Assembly (NCBI RefSeq): GCF_014655595.1
Contig: NZ_BNBL01000001.1
Location: forward strand, 846,310 to 910,309
DNA length: 64,000 nucleotides
Source: Streptomyces griseocarneus
GTDB lineage: Bacteria; Actinomycetota; Actinomycetes; Streptomycetales; Streptomycetaceae
Reading direction: 5' to 3'
In this document: positions 1 to 8,774 of the stretch, one piece after another
How the letters are laid out: the number at the start of each line of letters is the position of its first letter
Numbering within the stretch: position 1 is the stretch's first letter
Program-made: the position numbers and the translations under genes
The notes under the pieces: generated by a model
What the model was told of the DNA's origin: nothing
Databases searched by the model: none
The model's input: the letters and a program-made list of their open reading frames with translations, nothing else

Positions 1-785
1 ACCGACCGGACGCCCGGCTTGTCGAGCACGTCCCGTCCGAAGCGCGCCCGGGCCGCCTCGCCGTACCAGCGCGAGTCGTTGAGCACGAGGTTTCCGCCGA
101 TGCCCGCGTTGACCACGGCCCACTCCCGGCCCGCCGCCGCGAGCCGTTCGGCGAGGGCGTCCGGGTAGCGGCGGTCGGCGCCGGCGGTGGACCCGAAGCC
201 GTCGGTGATGGAGTCCCCGAAGGCCACCACCGTCGCGCGGGGCGAGCCGCCGTCCCCCGCCAGCTCGACGTCGGAGAGGTGGTACCAGGAGCGGGTCCGC
301 TCGCCGAACGCCGAGCCGTCGGCGGCGGTCGTACGGTCGCCGGGGGCGCGGTAGCTGTCGGTGTAGGCCTGCGCGTGGAACGTCGAGGGGCCGGTCGGGC
401 CGGGGAAGTACAGGCTCACCGTGACGGCGTCGAAGCGCTCGGTCCGCAGCGGCGCCGCGTCGCTGACGGCCTCGCCGCCCGCCGGTATCACCACCGACGG
501 CGCCCCGCCGAAGGTGAGGTGCCGCACCGTGCCCGGCCGCACGGCGGCGCCCCCGGCGGCCAGGGCGACGGTCGCGGCGCCGACGGTCAGCGGCCCGGTG
601 CCGAAACGGTTCGACAGGCGGATCCGGGCCGCGTCGCCGCTGCCGGTGACCCGTACGACCTGGCGCACGGACTGGTCGTCGAATCCGGTCTCGGACCAGT
701 TCTCCTCGAAGCCCTCGCTGGGCCGCTGGACCGGGACGGACCAGCCGGTGGACCAGGTGGACGAGGGCATTGCCGGGTTCGACAT
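1..785 (-). CDS. SGNH/GDSL-family hydrolase, C-terminus outside window
   Basis: Only the first 261 codons are present; the gene runs off the left edge. The frame carries the block-I motif GDSITDG at about residues 190-196, with Ser192 as the expected nucleophile. It also has the block-II/III type segment NAGIGGNLVLND about 30 residues later, the arrangement of SGNH esterases and lipases. A beta-sandwich-like N-terminal segment of about 180 residues precedes it, as in Streptomyces secreted-esterase relatives, but no signal peptide is visible from the chosen ATG. That start is preceded by a GGAAAGG-type ribosome site; the next in-frame ATG, five codons in, has none. The substrate cannot be told. 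The catalytic Asp-His block lies outside the window. Confidence 0.85.
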   Translation of the reverse strand, partial: MSNPAMPSSTWSTGWSVPVQRPSEGFEENWSETGFDDQSVRQVVRVTGSGDAARIRLSNRFGTGPLTVGAATVALAAGGAAVRPGTVRHLTFGGAPSVVIPAGGEAVSDAAPLRTERFDAVTVSLYFPGPTGPSTFHAQAYTDSYRAPGDRTTAADGSAFGERTRSWYHLSDVELAGDGGSPRATVVAFGDSITDGFGSTAGADRRYPDALAERLAAAGREWAVVNAGIGGNLVLNDSRWYGEAARARFGRDVLDKPGVRS

Positions 786-934
786 GGGAGGGGCCTTTCC
801 TTGCGGGATGCTCGGCGCGTCGCCTCGCGACGGTTTCGCTGTCGGGAAAGAGCCTGCCGCGCGCCGGGGAAGCCACCCAGCCCCGTGTGCCGCCTACGCA
901 CGCCGTGCGTACCACTGCCGGGGTCACCCTGGGA

Positions 935-2101
935 CTACGCCCCGAACTCCGCCCGTATCGCCGCCGTGTGCTCCCCCAGCTCCGGCACCGCGCCCATCGC
1001 CGCCTCCCTGCCCGCCACCTCCACCGGGGGCAGCAGGCCGCGCAGCATGCCCGCCGGCGAGGGGAACGCGCGCCAGCGGTCACGGGCCGTCAGCTGGGGG
1101 TGGGCGGCGAACTCGGCGACCGTCCGCAGCCGGGCGCCGGCGATGCCGGCGCCGTCCAGCAGGGCGAGGACGCCGTCCGCCGTGTGCGCGGCGAAGCACT
1201 CCTCGATGACGTCCGTCAGTTCCGCGTCGTGCGCATGGCGCGAGGGGTTGTCGGCGAAGCGGGGGTCGCGGGAGAGCCCGGGGCGGTACAGCACCCGTTC
1301 GCACAGGGCCACCCACTCGCGGTCGCTCTGCACGCTCAGGAACACCCGGGTGCCGTCGCCGCATCCGTAGGGCCCGTAGGGCGAGATGGACGGATGGCGG
1401 GCGCCGCTGCGGGTGAGGGGCGCGCCGCCGTAGGCCTCGGCGAAGTACGGGTGGCCCATCCACTCGGCCAGGGCGTCGAAGAGGGAGACCGACAGCCGGG
1501 AGCCCTCGCCGGTGCGCTCGCGCTCGTACAGCGCGGTCAGGATGCCCGTGTAGGCGTACATCCCGCCGGCGATGTCGGCGACGGAGATGCCGGGACGGGC
1601 CGGGGCGTCGGGGCCGCCGGTGAGGGAGACCAGCCCGGCCTCGCACTGCACCAGCAGGTCGTAGGCCTTCTTGTCGCGGTACGGGCCGTCCGTGCCGTAG
1701 CCGGTGATGTCGCAGGTGATCAGGCGCGGGTGCGCGGCGCGCAGGGCGGCGGGGGCGAGGCCCAGGCGGGAGGCCGCGCCGGGGCCGAGGTTCTGGACGA
1801 ACACGTCCGCGCGGGCCAGGAGCCGGTCGAGCAGCGAGCGGTCGTCGGCGTCCTTGAGGTCCAGGACCACGCTCTCCTTGCCGCGGTTGACCCATACGAA
1901 GTAGGCCGACAGGCCCTTGGCCCGGCGGTCGTAGTGGCGGGCGAAGTCGCCGCCGTCCGGTCGTTCGATCTTGACGACCCGGGCCCCGAGATCGGCGAGC
2001 TGCCGGGTGGCGAAGGGCGCCGCGACGGCCTGCTCGAGCGCGACGACCGTGACCTCGCGCAGGGGCAGGTGCGACGCGCCCTCTGCCGGGGAGGAGCTCA
2101 C
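935..2101 (-). CDS. CaiB/BaiF family (class III) CoA-transferase
   Basis: A 388-residue protein that should move CoA between carboxylic acids. The N-terminus has the family signature (VVALEQAVAAPFATRQLADLGARVVKIE region), followed by GDFARHYDRR and the NRGKESVVLDLK block. The catalytic Asp is expected in the LITCDITGYG region. Length matches family III enzymes. The GTG start at 2101 overlaps the stop of lutC in a GTGA junction, so it is translationally coupled as the last gene of the lactate operon. A CoA-transferase is not a standard Lut component. A role in activating or transferring an organic acid linked to lactate or pyruvate use is inference; the substrate is unknown. Confidence 0.88.
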   Translation of the reverse strand: MSSSPAEGASHLPLREVTVVALEQAVAAPFATRQLADLGARVVKIERPDGGDFARHYDRRAKGLSAYFVWVNRGKESVVLDLKDADDRSLLDRLLARADVFVQNLGPGAASRLGLAPAALRAAHPRLITCDITGYGTDGPYRDKKAYDLLVQCEAGLVSLTGGPDAPARPGISVADIAGGMYAYTGILTALYERERTGEGSRLSVSLFDALAEWMGHPYFAEAYGGAPLTRSGARHPSISPYGPYGCGDGTRVFLSVQSDREWVALCERVLYRPGLSRDPRFADNPSRHAHDAELTDVIEECFAAHTADGVLALLDGAGIAGARLRTVAEFAAHPQLTARDRWRAFPSPAGMLRGLLPPVEVAGREAAMGAVPELGEHTAAIRAEFGA

Positions 2102-2778
2102 CGGGGCCCGCTCCCCTCGACGAGGACCACTTCCAGGGTGCGCGGCCCGTGCACGCCCTCGACGCGGTCCAGTTCGATGTCGCTGGTGGCCGATGGGCCC
2201 GAGATCCAGGTCAGGGGCCGGTGCGGGGCCAGCCGGGCCAGGGCCTGCGGCACCGAGTCCACCACCTGGTCGGGGACGCGCACCACGCACACATGGTGGT
2301 CGGGCACGAGCGTGAGCGCGCGGCGCCCCTGGCCCGGGCCCGCGTCCAGGACGACCGTGCCGGTCTCGGCGATCGCCAGCGCGCAGCCGGTGACCACGCT
2401 GTCCACGCCGTCCAGGGCACGCGCCGTCAGGGCGGGGGAGTCGCCGACCACTTCCACGGCGGCGGCCGCCAGCAGCTCCTTCGCCAGACAGTCGTCCGGC
2501 AGGCCGGGCGGCACGACGACGCGGCGCGCGCCGCGCCGGCCGAGCAGCCGGGCGACGAGCGCCGGCAGCCCGGCCGCCTCCGTGCGGTGCACGACGGCCC
2601 GGTAGTCGGTGAGGTTCGCGGCGAGCAGCGCGGCGGCCTCGGCGGGGGTGCGCGTGCCGTGCGCGAGCCGATAGTCGCGCGGCACAAGGTGGTCGTGCGG
2701 GCGCTCGTAGCGCGGCACATCGGCCAGCGCGCGCCGTACGCGCCCCAGGACGCGCTCCCTGCTCGTACCGCCGCTCAT
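2098..2778 (-). CDS. lutC: LutC-like subunit of lactate utilization complex (LUD domain)
   Basis: 226 residues, one LUD (LutC/YkgG) domain. The C-terminal half carries the family block ALAIAETGTVVLDAGPGQG followed by LTLVPDHHVCVV. In the Lut system LutC acts with the two iron-sulfur proteins LutA and LutB to oxidise L-lactate to pyruvate in the cytoplasm. Here it sits seven bases downstream of lutB and overlaps the CoA-transferase, so lutA-lutB-lutC plus the CoA-transferase form one operon on the minus strand. The ATG start is followed by a typical short basic helix (RERVLGRVRRAL). Confidence 0.92.
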   Translation of the reverse strand: MSGGTSRERVLGRVRRALADVPRYERPHDHLVPRDYRLAHGTRTPAEAAALLAANLTDYRAVVHRTEAAGLPALVARLLGRRGARRVVVPPGLPDDCLAKELLAAAAVEVVGDSPALTARALDGVDSVVTGCALAIAETGTVVLDAGPGQGRRALTLVPDHHVCVVRVPDQVVDSVPQALARLAPHRPLTWISGPSATSDIELDRVEGVHGPRTLEVVLVEGSGPR

Positions 2779-2784
2779 CCGGCA

Positions 2785-4254
2785 TCACCCCGCATTTCCC
2801 CGGGTCCGGGACCACCAGTCCCGAAACGATTCGGCCGGTACCTCGGGCAGTTCCCGGCTGTCCGTCCAGGCACCCAGCGGGCCGGGCAGCCGCCGGGGGC
2901 GCAGCCGGCGGGCGCGCCCCGCCAGGCGCTGCGCCCGGCGCAGGGCCCACGGGTGGTCGAACGTCCACCCGGCCGCCCCCATCGCCGCCCGCTCCACCGA
3001 GCGCCGCTTCGCCGGCCGGACGCGGGTGCGCACGCCGCGGACCGTCACCTCGCCGCCCTCCGCGACCCGCTCGCGCAGGTGGAGCAGGACCTCCGGGATG
3101 TCGATGGCGACCGGGCACACCTCGTAGCAGGCGCCGCACAGGGTGGAGGCGAACGGCAGCGACTCCTCCAGGGCGGAGGCCGGGCCGCGCAGCTGGGGCG
3201 TGAGGATCGCGCCGATCGGGCCCGGGTAGGGGGAGCCGTAGGCGTGGCCGCCGGCGCGTTCGTAGACGGGGCAGACGTTGAGGCAGGCGGAGCAGCGGAT
3301 GCACCGCAGGGCCTGCCGGCCGACGTGGTCGGCGAGGGCGTCGGTGCGGCCGTTGTCGAGCAGCACCAGGTGGAAGGCGCGCGGTCCGTCGTCGTCGGTG
3401 GTGCCCGTCCACAGGGACGTGTAGGGGTTCATGCGCTCGGCGGTCGAGGAGCGGGGCAGCAGCTGGAGGAAGACCTCCAGGTCCCGCCAGGCGGGGACGA
3501 CCTTCTCGATGCCGACGACCGAGATCAGGGTCTCGGGCAGCGTGAGGCACATCCGGCCGTTGCCCTCGGACTCGACGACGACCGCCGTGCCGGTCTCGGC
3601 GACGAGGAAGTTGGCACCCGAGATGCCCACCTTCGCGGCGAGGAACTTCTCGCGCAGGTGCAGGCGCGCCGCCTCCGCGAGGTCGGCCGGCCGGTCGGTG
3701 AGCCCCTCGGGGGCGGGGCGGCCCCAGTCGCCCATGCGGTCGCGGAAGATGTCGCGGATCTCGCCGCGGCCGCGGTGGATGGCCGGGACCAGGATGTGGG
3801 AGGGCAGGTCGTCGGCGAGCTGCACGATGAGCTCGGCCAGGTCGGTCTCGTACGCGCGGATGCCGGCCTTTTCGAGGGCGGTGTTCAGGCCGGTCTCCTG
3901 GGTGGTCATGGACTTGACCTTGACGACCTCGCTCTCGCCCGTGGCCCGGACGAGGCCGGTGACGATGCGGTTGGCCTCGTCGGCGTCGGCGGCCCAGTGG
4001 ACCGTGCCGCCCGCGCGGGTGACGTTCTCCTCCAGCCGCGTCAGGTAGTGGTCGAGATGGCGCAGCGTCCGGTCCTTGATCGCGGCCGCGGCGGCGCGCA
4101 GCTCCTCCCAGTCCGTCAGCTCGGCGACGGCCTGGGCCCGCCGGGCGCGGATGGTGTGGGTGGCGCGCCGGAGGTTGGCGCGCAGCGTGGCGTCCCCGGT
4201 CGCCTGCGCGGCGGCGCGCGGGAACGCCGGCATGCCGACGTACGTACGGCTCAT
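2785..4254 (-). CDS. lutB: LutB-like iron-sulfur protein of lactate utilization
   Basis: 489 residues. The N-terminal about 290 residues form a LUD domain (VKVKSMTTQETGLN, FLVAETGTAVVVESEG). The C-terminal part has two ferredoxin-type clusters: CIRCSACLNVCPVY and CGACYEVCPV, which supply Cys ligands for two [4Fe-4S] centres. A basic tail follows. Size and order match Bacillus LutB. The ATG overlaps the lutA stop as ATGA, so LutA and LutB are made together. It passes electrons in lactate oxidation. The longer open frame upstream is an overlap with lutA and is not part of the protein. Confidence 0.95.
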   Translation of the reverse strand: MSRTYVGMPAFPRAAAQATGDATLRANLRRATHTIRARRAQAVAELTDWEELRAAAAAIKDRTLRHLDHYLTRLEENVTRAGGTVHWAADADEANRIVTGLVRATGESEVVKVKSMTTQETGLNTALEKAGIRAYETDLAELIVQLADDLPSHILVPAIHRGRGEIRDIFRDRMGDWGRPAPEGLTDRPADLAEAARLHLREKFLAAKVGISGANFLVAETGTAVVVESEGNGRMCLTLPETLISVVGIEKVVPAWRDLEVFLQLLPRSSTAERMNPYTSLWTGTTDDDGPRAFHLVLLDNGRTDALADHVGRQALRCIRCSACLNVCPVYERAGGHAYGSPYPGPIGAILTPQLRGPASALEESLPFASTLCGACYEVCPVAIDIPEVLLHLRERVAEGGEVTVRGVRTRVRPAKRRSVERAAMGAAGWTFDHPWALRRAQRLAGRARRLRPRRLPGPLGAWTDSRELPEVPAESFRDWWSRTRGNAG

Positions 4255-5015
4255 GGAACCCTCCCGTCGGTGCTCGCCAGGATCTCCGCGAGGTGCAGCG
4301 GCCGTACGTGCGACCCGGCGCGGGCGAGGGTGCCGCCGATGTGCAGCAGGCAGGAGTTGTCGACCGCGCACACGGCGCGGGCTCCCGTGTCCCGGACGGC
4401 GCGGGCCTTGTCGGCTCCCATCGCGGCCGACACCGCGGCGTTCTTGACGGCGAAGGTGCCGCCGAAGCCGCAGCACTCCTCGGCGCCGGCGAGCTCGCGC
4501 AGCTCGAGACCCCTGACGTGCTCCAGCAGCCGGCGCGGCCGGTCGCCCAGGCGCAGTGCCCGCAGTCCGTGACAGGTGGGGTGGTAGGTGACGGTGTGCG
4601 GGAAGTACGCGCCGACGTCGACGACGCCCAGCACGTCGACGAGGAACTCGGTGAGCTCGTACGTCCTGGGCACCACGCTCGCGGTCGCCTCGGCCAGCGC
4701 GGCGGCCTCCCGCCCGCTCCGCCCGTCGGCGGCGGCCCGGGCGGCGATGCGGGGGTAGTGCTCGCGGACCATGGCGGCGCAGGAGGCCGAGGGGGTGACC
4801 ACGTGGTCGTAGCCGCGGAAGGCGGCGGCGTGCCGGAGCAGCAGCGGCTCGGTGCGGCGGCGGTAGCCGGTGTTGTACAGCGGCTGGCCGCAGCAGCTCT
4901 GCTCGGCGGGGAAGCCGACGCGTACGCCGAGGCGTTCGAGGAGGGTGACGACCGCGCGGCCCGTGCCCGGGTGGAGCGTGTCGTTGACGCAGGTGACGAA
5001 CAGCCCTACGCGCAT
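4251..5015 (-). CDS. lutA: LutA-like (Fe-S)-binding oxidoreductase subunit
   Basis: 254 residues with two CCG domains: SCCGQPLYN near residue 40 and ECCGFGGTFAVK near residue 183, each with upstream Cys residues (FVTCVND, YHPTCHG). This is the usual size for LutA and glycolate-oxidase GlcF-like subunits. It is the first gene of the lutABC/CoA-transferase operon. The 137 bases upstream separate it from the flavin oxidoreductase gene, which lies on the same strand further upstream. No regulator of the GntR/LutR type is adjacent, so its control is not visible. Confidence 0.95.
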   Translation of the reverse strand: MRVGLFVTCVNDTLHPGTGRAVVTLLERLGVRVGFPAEQSCCGQPLYNTGYRRRTEPLLLRHAAAFRGYDHVVTPSASCAAMVREHYPRIAARAAADGRSGREAAALAEATASVVPRTYELTEFLVDVLGVVDVGAYFPHTVTYHPTCHGLRALRLGDRPRRLLEHVRGLELRELAGAEECCGFGGTFAVKNAAVSAAMGADKARAVRDTGARAVCAVDNSCLLHIGGTLARAGSHVRPLHLAEILASTDGRVP

Positions 5016-5152
5016 GACACCTCGGCACCTCCCGGCAGCCGTCGGCCGCCCGGACGCACGCCGGGGGAACCGACCGGCGGACGGATCTGCGGGCGGACCT
5101 GCGGATCACTCCGGCCGACCGCCGACGGGCCGTCGGCTGATCGTCCGGCGCC

Positions 5153-6268
5153 TCATACTGCCGCAGCGAAGGCCGGTTGGGAAGGTCGCGGCGGCGCGTC
5201 GGCGATCAGGGCGTGGATCTCCCGCACGGCGGCGCGGCCGGCCCGGTTGGCGCCGATGGTGCTCGCCGACGGGCCGTAGCCCACCAGGTGGATCCGGGGG
5301 TCGCGGACCGCGCGGGTGCCCTCGACGCGGATGCCTCCGCCGGGCTCCCGCAGCCCGAGCGGCGCGAGATGGCCGAGGGCGGCGCGGAAGCCGGTGGCCC
5401 ACAGGATGACGTCGGCCTCGACGGCCGTGCCGTCGGCCCACGCCACTCCGGTGGGGGTGACCCGGTCGAACATCGGCAGACGGTCGAGGATCCCGGCGGC
5501 GCGGGCGCGCCGCATCGCCTCGGTCATGGGCAGGCCGGTCACCGACACCACGCTCTGCGGCGGCAGTCCCCGCCGCACCCGCTCCTCGACCAGCGCGACC
5601 ACCTGACGGCCGCGGGCCTCGTCGAAGGGGCCCTCGTGGAAGACGGGTGGTCGTCGCGTCACCCAGGTCGTGGCGGCCGCCACCTCGGCGATCTCCATCA
5701 GGTGCTGCACGGCCGAGGTGCCGCCCCCGACGACGACCACGCGCCGCCCGGCGAAGGCCCCGGGCCCCGGATAGCCGGCCGTGTGCAGCTGACGGCCGAG
5801 GAAGGTCTCCTGGCCGGGGGAGCGGGGCAGGAACGGGCGGTCCCACGTCCCGGTCGCGTTGAGCAGCGCCCGGGCCGAGAACACGCCCCGGGACGTCTCG
5901 ACGCGCAGCCTGCCGCCGTCGCCCTCGCGCACCGCCCGGACCCGGACGGGCCGCCGCACGCGCAGGCCGAAGGCGCGCTCGTACTCCGCGAAGTAGTCGC
6001 CGATCACCTCGGAGGAGGGGCGCCGGTCGTCCGCGCCGGTCAGCTCCATGCCCGGCAGCGCGTGCATGCCGTGCACCTTGCCGTAGGTCAGCGTCGGCCA
6101 GCGGAACTGCCAGGCCCCGCCCGGCCGCGGTGAGCCGTCCAGCACGACGAAGTCCCGCTCCGGCTCGTACCCCGCGCGCCGCAGGTGGTACGCGCCCGCC
6201 AGGCCCGCCTGGCCGGCGCCCGCGACGACGACCTCGACCTCGGTCGCCCGCGCCCCTGAGTCATTCAT
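5153..6268 (-). CDS. FAD/NAD(P)-dependent oxidoreductase (flavin monooxygenase-like)
   Basis: 371 residues. The first Rossmann motif VVVAGAGQAGLAGAYHLRRAGY near residue 14 binds FAD. A second, VVVVGGGTSAVQHLMEIA near residue 175, binds NAD(P)H. Near the C-terminus is the WATGFRAAL segment typical of FMO and Baeyer-Villiger-like enzymes. It resembles the CzcO/trimethylamine-monooxygenase group of actinobacterial flavin oxidoreductases. It stands alone between the lut operon and the divergent YjbQ gene. Substrate unknown. Confidence 0.85.
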   Translation of the reverse strand: MNDSGARATEVEVVVAGAGQAGLAGAYHLRRAGYEPERDFVVLDGSPRPGGAWQFRWPTLTYGKVHGMHALPGMELTGADDRRPSSEVIGDYFAEYERAFGLRVRRPVRVRAVREGDGGRLRVETSRGVFSARALLNATGTWDRPFLPRSPGQETFLGRQLHTAGYPGPGAFAGRRVVVVGGGTSAVQHLMEIAEVAAATTWVTRRPPVFHEGPFDEARGRQVVALVEERVRRGLPPQSVVSVTGLPMTEAMRRARAAGILDRLPMFDRVTPTGVAWADGTAVEADVILWATGFRAALGHLAPLGLREPGGGIRVEGTRAVRDPRIHLVGYGPSASTIGANRAGRAAVREIHALIADAPPRPSQPAFAAAV

Positions 6269-6353
6269 GCCTCTGCCAACGCCGGAGGCCGTGGATCACT
6301 TCCCGTCCCCGGGGCGGGCGCGCGGTAGGCGGGGCGCGTACGAAGATGGAGCC

Positions 6354-6776
6354 ATGACCGACACCTTCCGCACCCACGTCCTGGACGTCTCCACAGGCTC
6401 CGCCGAGGCGGTGTACGACCTCACGCGCGACTGCGAGGCCTTCCTGCGCGAGGCCGCCGGGGGCCGCGACGGCCTGCTGAACGTCTTCGTGCCCCACGCG
6501 ACCGCCGGCGTGGCCGTCCTGGAGACGGGCTCCGGCAGCGACGACGACCTGCTCGCGGCCCTGCACGAGCTGCTGCCGGCCGACGACCGCTGGCGCCACC
6601 GGCACGGCAGCCCCGGCCACGGCCGCGACCACGTACTGCCGGCGCTCGTGCCGCCGCACGCGACGCTTCCGGTGATCGGCGGACGGCTGGAACTGGGCAC
6701 CTGGCAGTCGGTGTGCCTGGTCGACACGAACGTCGACAATCCCGACCGCCAGGTGCGGCTGACCTTCCTGGGCTGA
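6354..6776 (+). CDS. YjbQ family (UPF0047) protein
   Basis: 140 residues covering a single YjbQ domain. Visible family features are NVFVPHATAGVAVLETGSG, the His-rich HRHGSPGHGRDH, LPVIGGRLELGTWQSV and CLVDTNVDN. The fold forms trimers and weak thiamine-phosphate synthase activity has been reported for members, but the cellular role is unsettled. The ATG at 6354 is preceded by GGAG; the open frame continues further upstream but those codons overlap the divergent promoter region and lack homology to the family. Confidence 0.88.
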   Translation: MTDTFRTHVLDVSTGSAEAVYDLTRDCEAFLREAAGGRDGLLNVFVPHATAGVAVLETGSGSDDDLLAALHELLPADDRWRHRHGSPGHGRDHVLPALVPPHATLPVIGGRLELGTWQSVCLVDTNVDNPDRQVRLTFLG

Positions 6777-6817
6777 GCGTCGTCGGCGGGCTGCCGCCGG
6801 GCGTCAGCCGGAGCGGG

Positions 6818-7744
6818 TCAGTCCTTCTGGGCCGACGGCGGCAGCTGGCGCAGCGTCACCTTCGTCTTGGCCTTGAAGGCCCAGTCGAGCATCTTCGCGG
6901 CGTCCGGGTAGCGGTTCGTGGGGTCGTTGAGGATGACGCCCACCACCGTGCGCTTGCCGCGCTGGGCCGCGAAGACCAGGCACGGCCCGGCGGTCGTGCC
7001 GGTCCCGGTCTTGATGCCGATCGCGCCCTGGTAGGAGCCGAGCAGCTTGTTGGTGTTGTACCAGGTGTAGAGGCGGTTGACGTTCGCCGCCTTCTGCTTG
7101 GTGCTGGCCGCCTTGACGACCCTGCTCAACGTCTTGCTCGCCAGGGCCTTGCGGGCCAGCTGGGCGGTGTCGCGCGGGGTGGTGTAGTTGTTCCCCGCCT
7201 GCGATATGCCGTCGAACGAGTCGTACCGCGTGTTCTTCATGCCGAGGTCGGCGGCCTTCTTGTTCATCTTGGCGATGAACGACTTCGTCCGGGCCGCCTC
7301 CGTGCTGCCGCTGCCGAAGGTGTCGGCGAGCGCGTAGGCCGCGTCGCACCCGGAGGGGAGCATCAGGGCGTAGAGCATCTGGCGGACGGTCAGCTGGTCG
7401 CCCGTGCGCAGGTCCGCCGTGCTCGCGCCGGTGCGGGCCACGTAGTCGCGGTAGGACTGCTTGACGGTGATCTTCTTGTTGAGATCGACGTTCTTGACGC
7501 CCAGGACCGTGACCGCGGTCATGATCTTGGTCGTGCTGGCCATCTGCCGCTTGGTGTCGGCGTCCTTGCCCCACAGGGCGCGGTTGGCGCCGCTGTCGAG
7601 CAGGAACGCGCCCTTGGCTGCTATGCCCGACGGGCCGCCCGCGGCCTCGGCGGTCGTCGCCGGCAGTGCGACGGCCACGGCCGCGGTCGAGGCGACCGCG
7701 GCGACGCCCCAGCGGCGCGCGGTTCTTCTCCCACTTCGCTCCAT
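6818..7744 (-). CDS. Secreted D-alanyl-D-alanine carboxypeptidase (peptidase S11)
   Basis: 308 residues. Residues 1-34 form a signal peptide with a basic start (MERSGRRTARRW), an Ala/Val core and an AEA-type cleavage site. The penicillin-binding motifs are S70-T-T-K73 (nucleophile and base) and K245-T-G. The middle motif reads S131-G-C instead of the classical S-x-N, which I take as a lineage variant. The enzyme trims pentapeptide stems in the cell wall. The ATG at 7744 has an AAAGG ribosome site and starts the signal peptide. The open frame extends 44 codons upstream without signal-peptide character. Confidence 0.92.
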   Translation of the reverse strand: MERSGRRTARRWGVAAVASTAAVAVALPATTAEAAGGPSGIAAKGAFLLDSGANRALWGKDADTKRQMASTTKIMTAVTVLGVKNVDLNKKITVKQSYRDYVARTGASTADLRTGDQLTVRQMLYALMLPSGCDAAYALADTFGSGSTEAARTKSFIAKMNKKAADLGMKNTRYDSFDGISQAGNNYTTPRDTAQLARKALASKTLSRVVKAASTKQKAANVNRLYTWYNTNKLLGSYQGAIGIKTGTGTTAGPCLVFAAQRGKRTVVGVILNDPTNRYPDAAKMLDWAFKAKTKVTLRQLPPSAQKD

Positions 7745-7906
7745 GTACGGACCTTTTCTCGCTGGTTGGGATGAGCGAGCAGATGATCGCACCAGTTCAT
7801 CCGTTACGAGAAGCCGGGTCCGCGGCCCCCGCCAGGACCGTGCCATTCCGGACACGCCATCAGGTGCCCGCCCCACCGGGGGTGTCGGGGCCGGTGGCGC
7901 GTTCCG

Positions 7907-8392
7907 TCACGAGGGCCGCTGGGGCGCCGCCCGGCCCACCGCGTCCACCAGCGGCACCATCCGGTACGGCACCCGCTCGCGCAGCACCATCTCCGTGCGG
8001 GTGCGCACCACCCCGGGCAGCTGGACCAGCCGCTGGATCACATCCTCCAGATGGGCCGCGTCCCGTGCCACGACGCGGGCCATCAGGTCCCCGCCGCCCG
8101 TTATCGAGAAGGCCTCGATGATCTCGGGCACGTCGCCCAGGCCGTCCGCCACCGTGTCCAGGTTGCCCTGGGTGACCTCGATGTGGACGAACGCCAGCAC
8201 GGGGTGACCGAGGGCCCCGGGGGACAGCCGGGGGCCGGTCGCCGTGATCACGCCGTCGCGCTCCAGCCGGTCGAGCCGCGCCTGGAGCGTGCCCCGCGCG
8301 ATGCCCAGCAGGCGGGCGTACTCGCGCACGCTCGTGCGCGGCTGCTCCAGCAGGAGCCGCAGGATCCTGGCGTCCAGCGCGTCCACGGCCAT
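7907..8392 (-). CDS. Lrp/AsnC family transcriptional regulator
   Basis: 161 residues: an N-terminal helix-turn-helix (LDARILRLLLEQPRTSVREYARLLGI region, residues 5-60) and a C-terminal RAM ligand-binding domain (VLAFVHIEVTQGN to the end). The start ATG at 8392 is preceded by GGGAG. Such proteins sense amino acids or related small molecules and act locally. The nearest candidate target is the divergent MFS gene across the 382-base gap; this is inference from position only. Confidence 0.9.
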   Translation of the reverse strand: MAVDALDARILRLLLEQPRTSVREYARLLGIARGTLQARLDRLERDGVITATGPRLSPGALGHPVLAFVHIEVTQGNLDTVADGLGDVPEIIEAFSITGGGDLMARVVARDAAHLEDVIQRLVQLPGVVRTRTEMVLRERVPYRMVPLVDAVGRAAPQRPS

Positions 8393-8774
8393 GGGCACCG
8401 GCTCCCTCGTGGTCGGTATCGGCGGCCTCGCACTGTACCAATGGCCCACCATCCCGGGCCCCGCCCGCGCTCGCGGCGCGGAAACCGGTGTGAGGCAGCC
8501 CACCACGGAGCGAACCCGTATTTCCGCGCGGGGTGACCGACCGCACAGCGTACGAACTTCTCAGCGCCGGGAAGCGCTTGTGACGATGGCAAGGACGTCA
8601 TCGCGACCTGCGCGGCGAAGCGCGGCACGGAGGCGTCTCCCGGCCCCCGCCCGAGGGTGTTCCACCCGGCGGGGTCTTCGACGCCCGAAGCCGTCGTGGC
8701 GTCCGCCCCCGCGGACGGCACGCTCATGGGCGAGGAGGTGCCGGGCCCGCGCCCCCGACCCACGGAAACGGACC
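8393..8774. other. Divergent intergenic region, no gene seen
   Basis: 382 bases between the Lrp-type regulator and the MFS gene. Open frames here are GC-rich shadows without ribosome sites. It must hold the two divergent promoters and probably the regulator's operator, but I cannot point to a convincing -10/-35 pair. Confidence 0.5.

Noticed and set aside
935..3550. 871-codon frame joining CoA-transferase with upstream sequence
   Set aside because: The N-terminal half is out-of-frame lutB and lutC; the real protein starts at the GTG at 2101 with a GTGA overlap.
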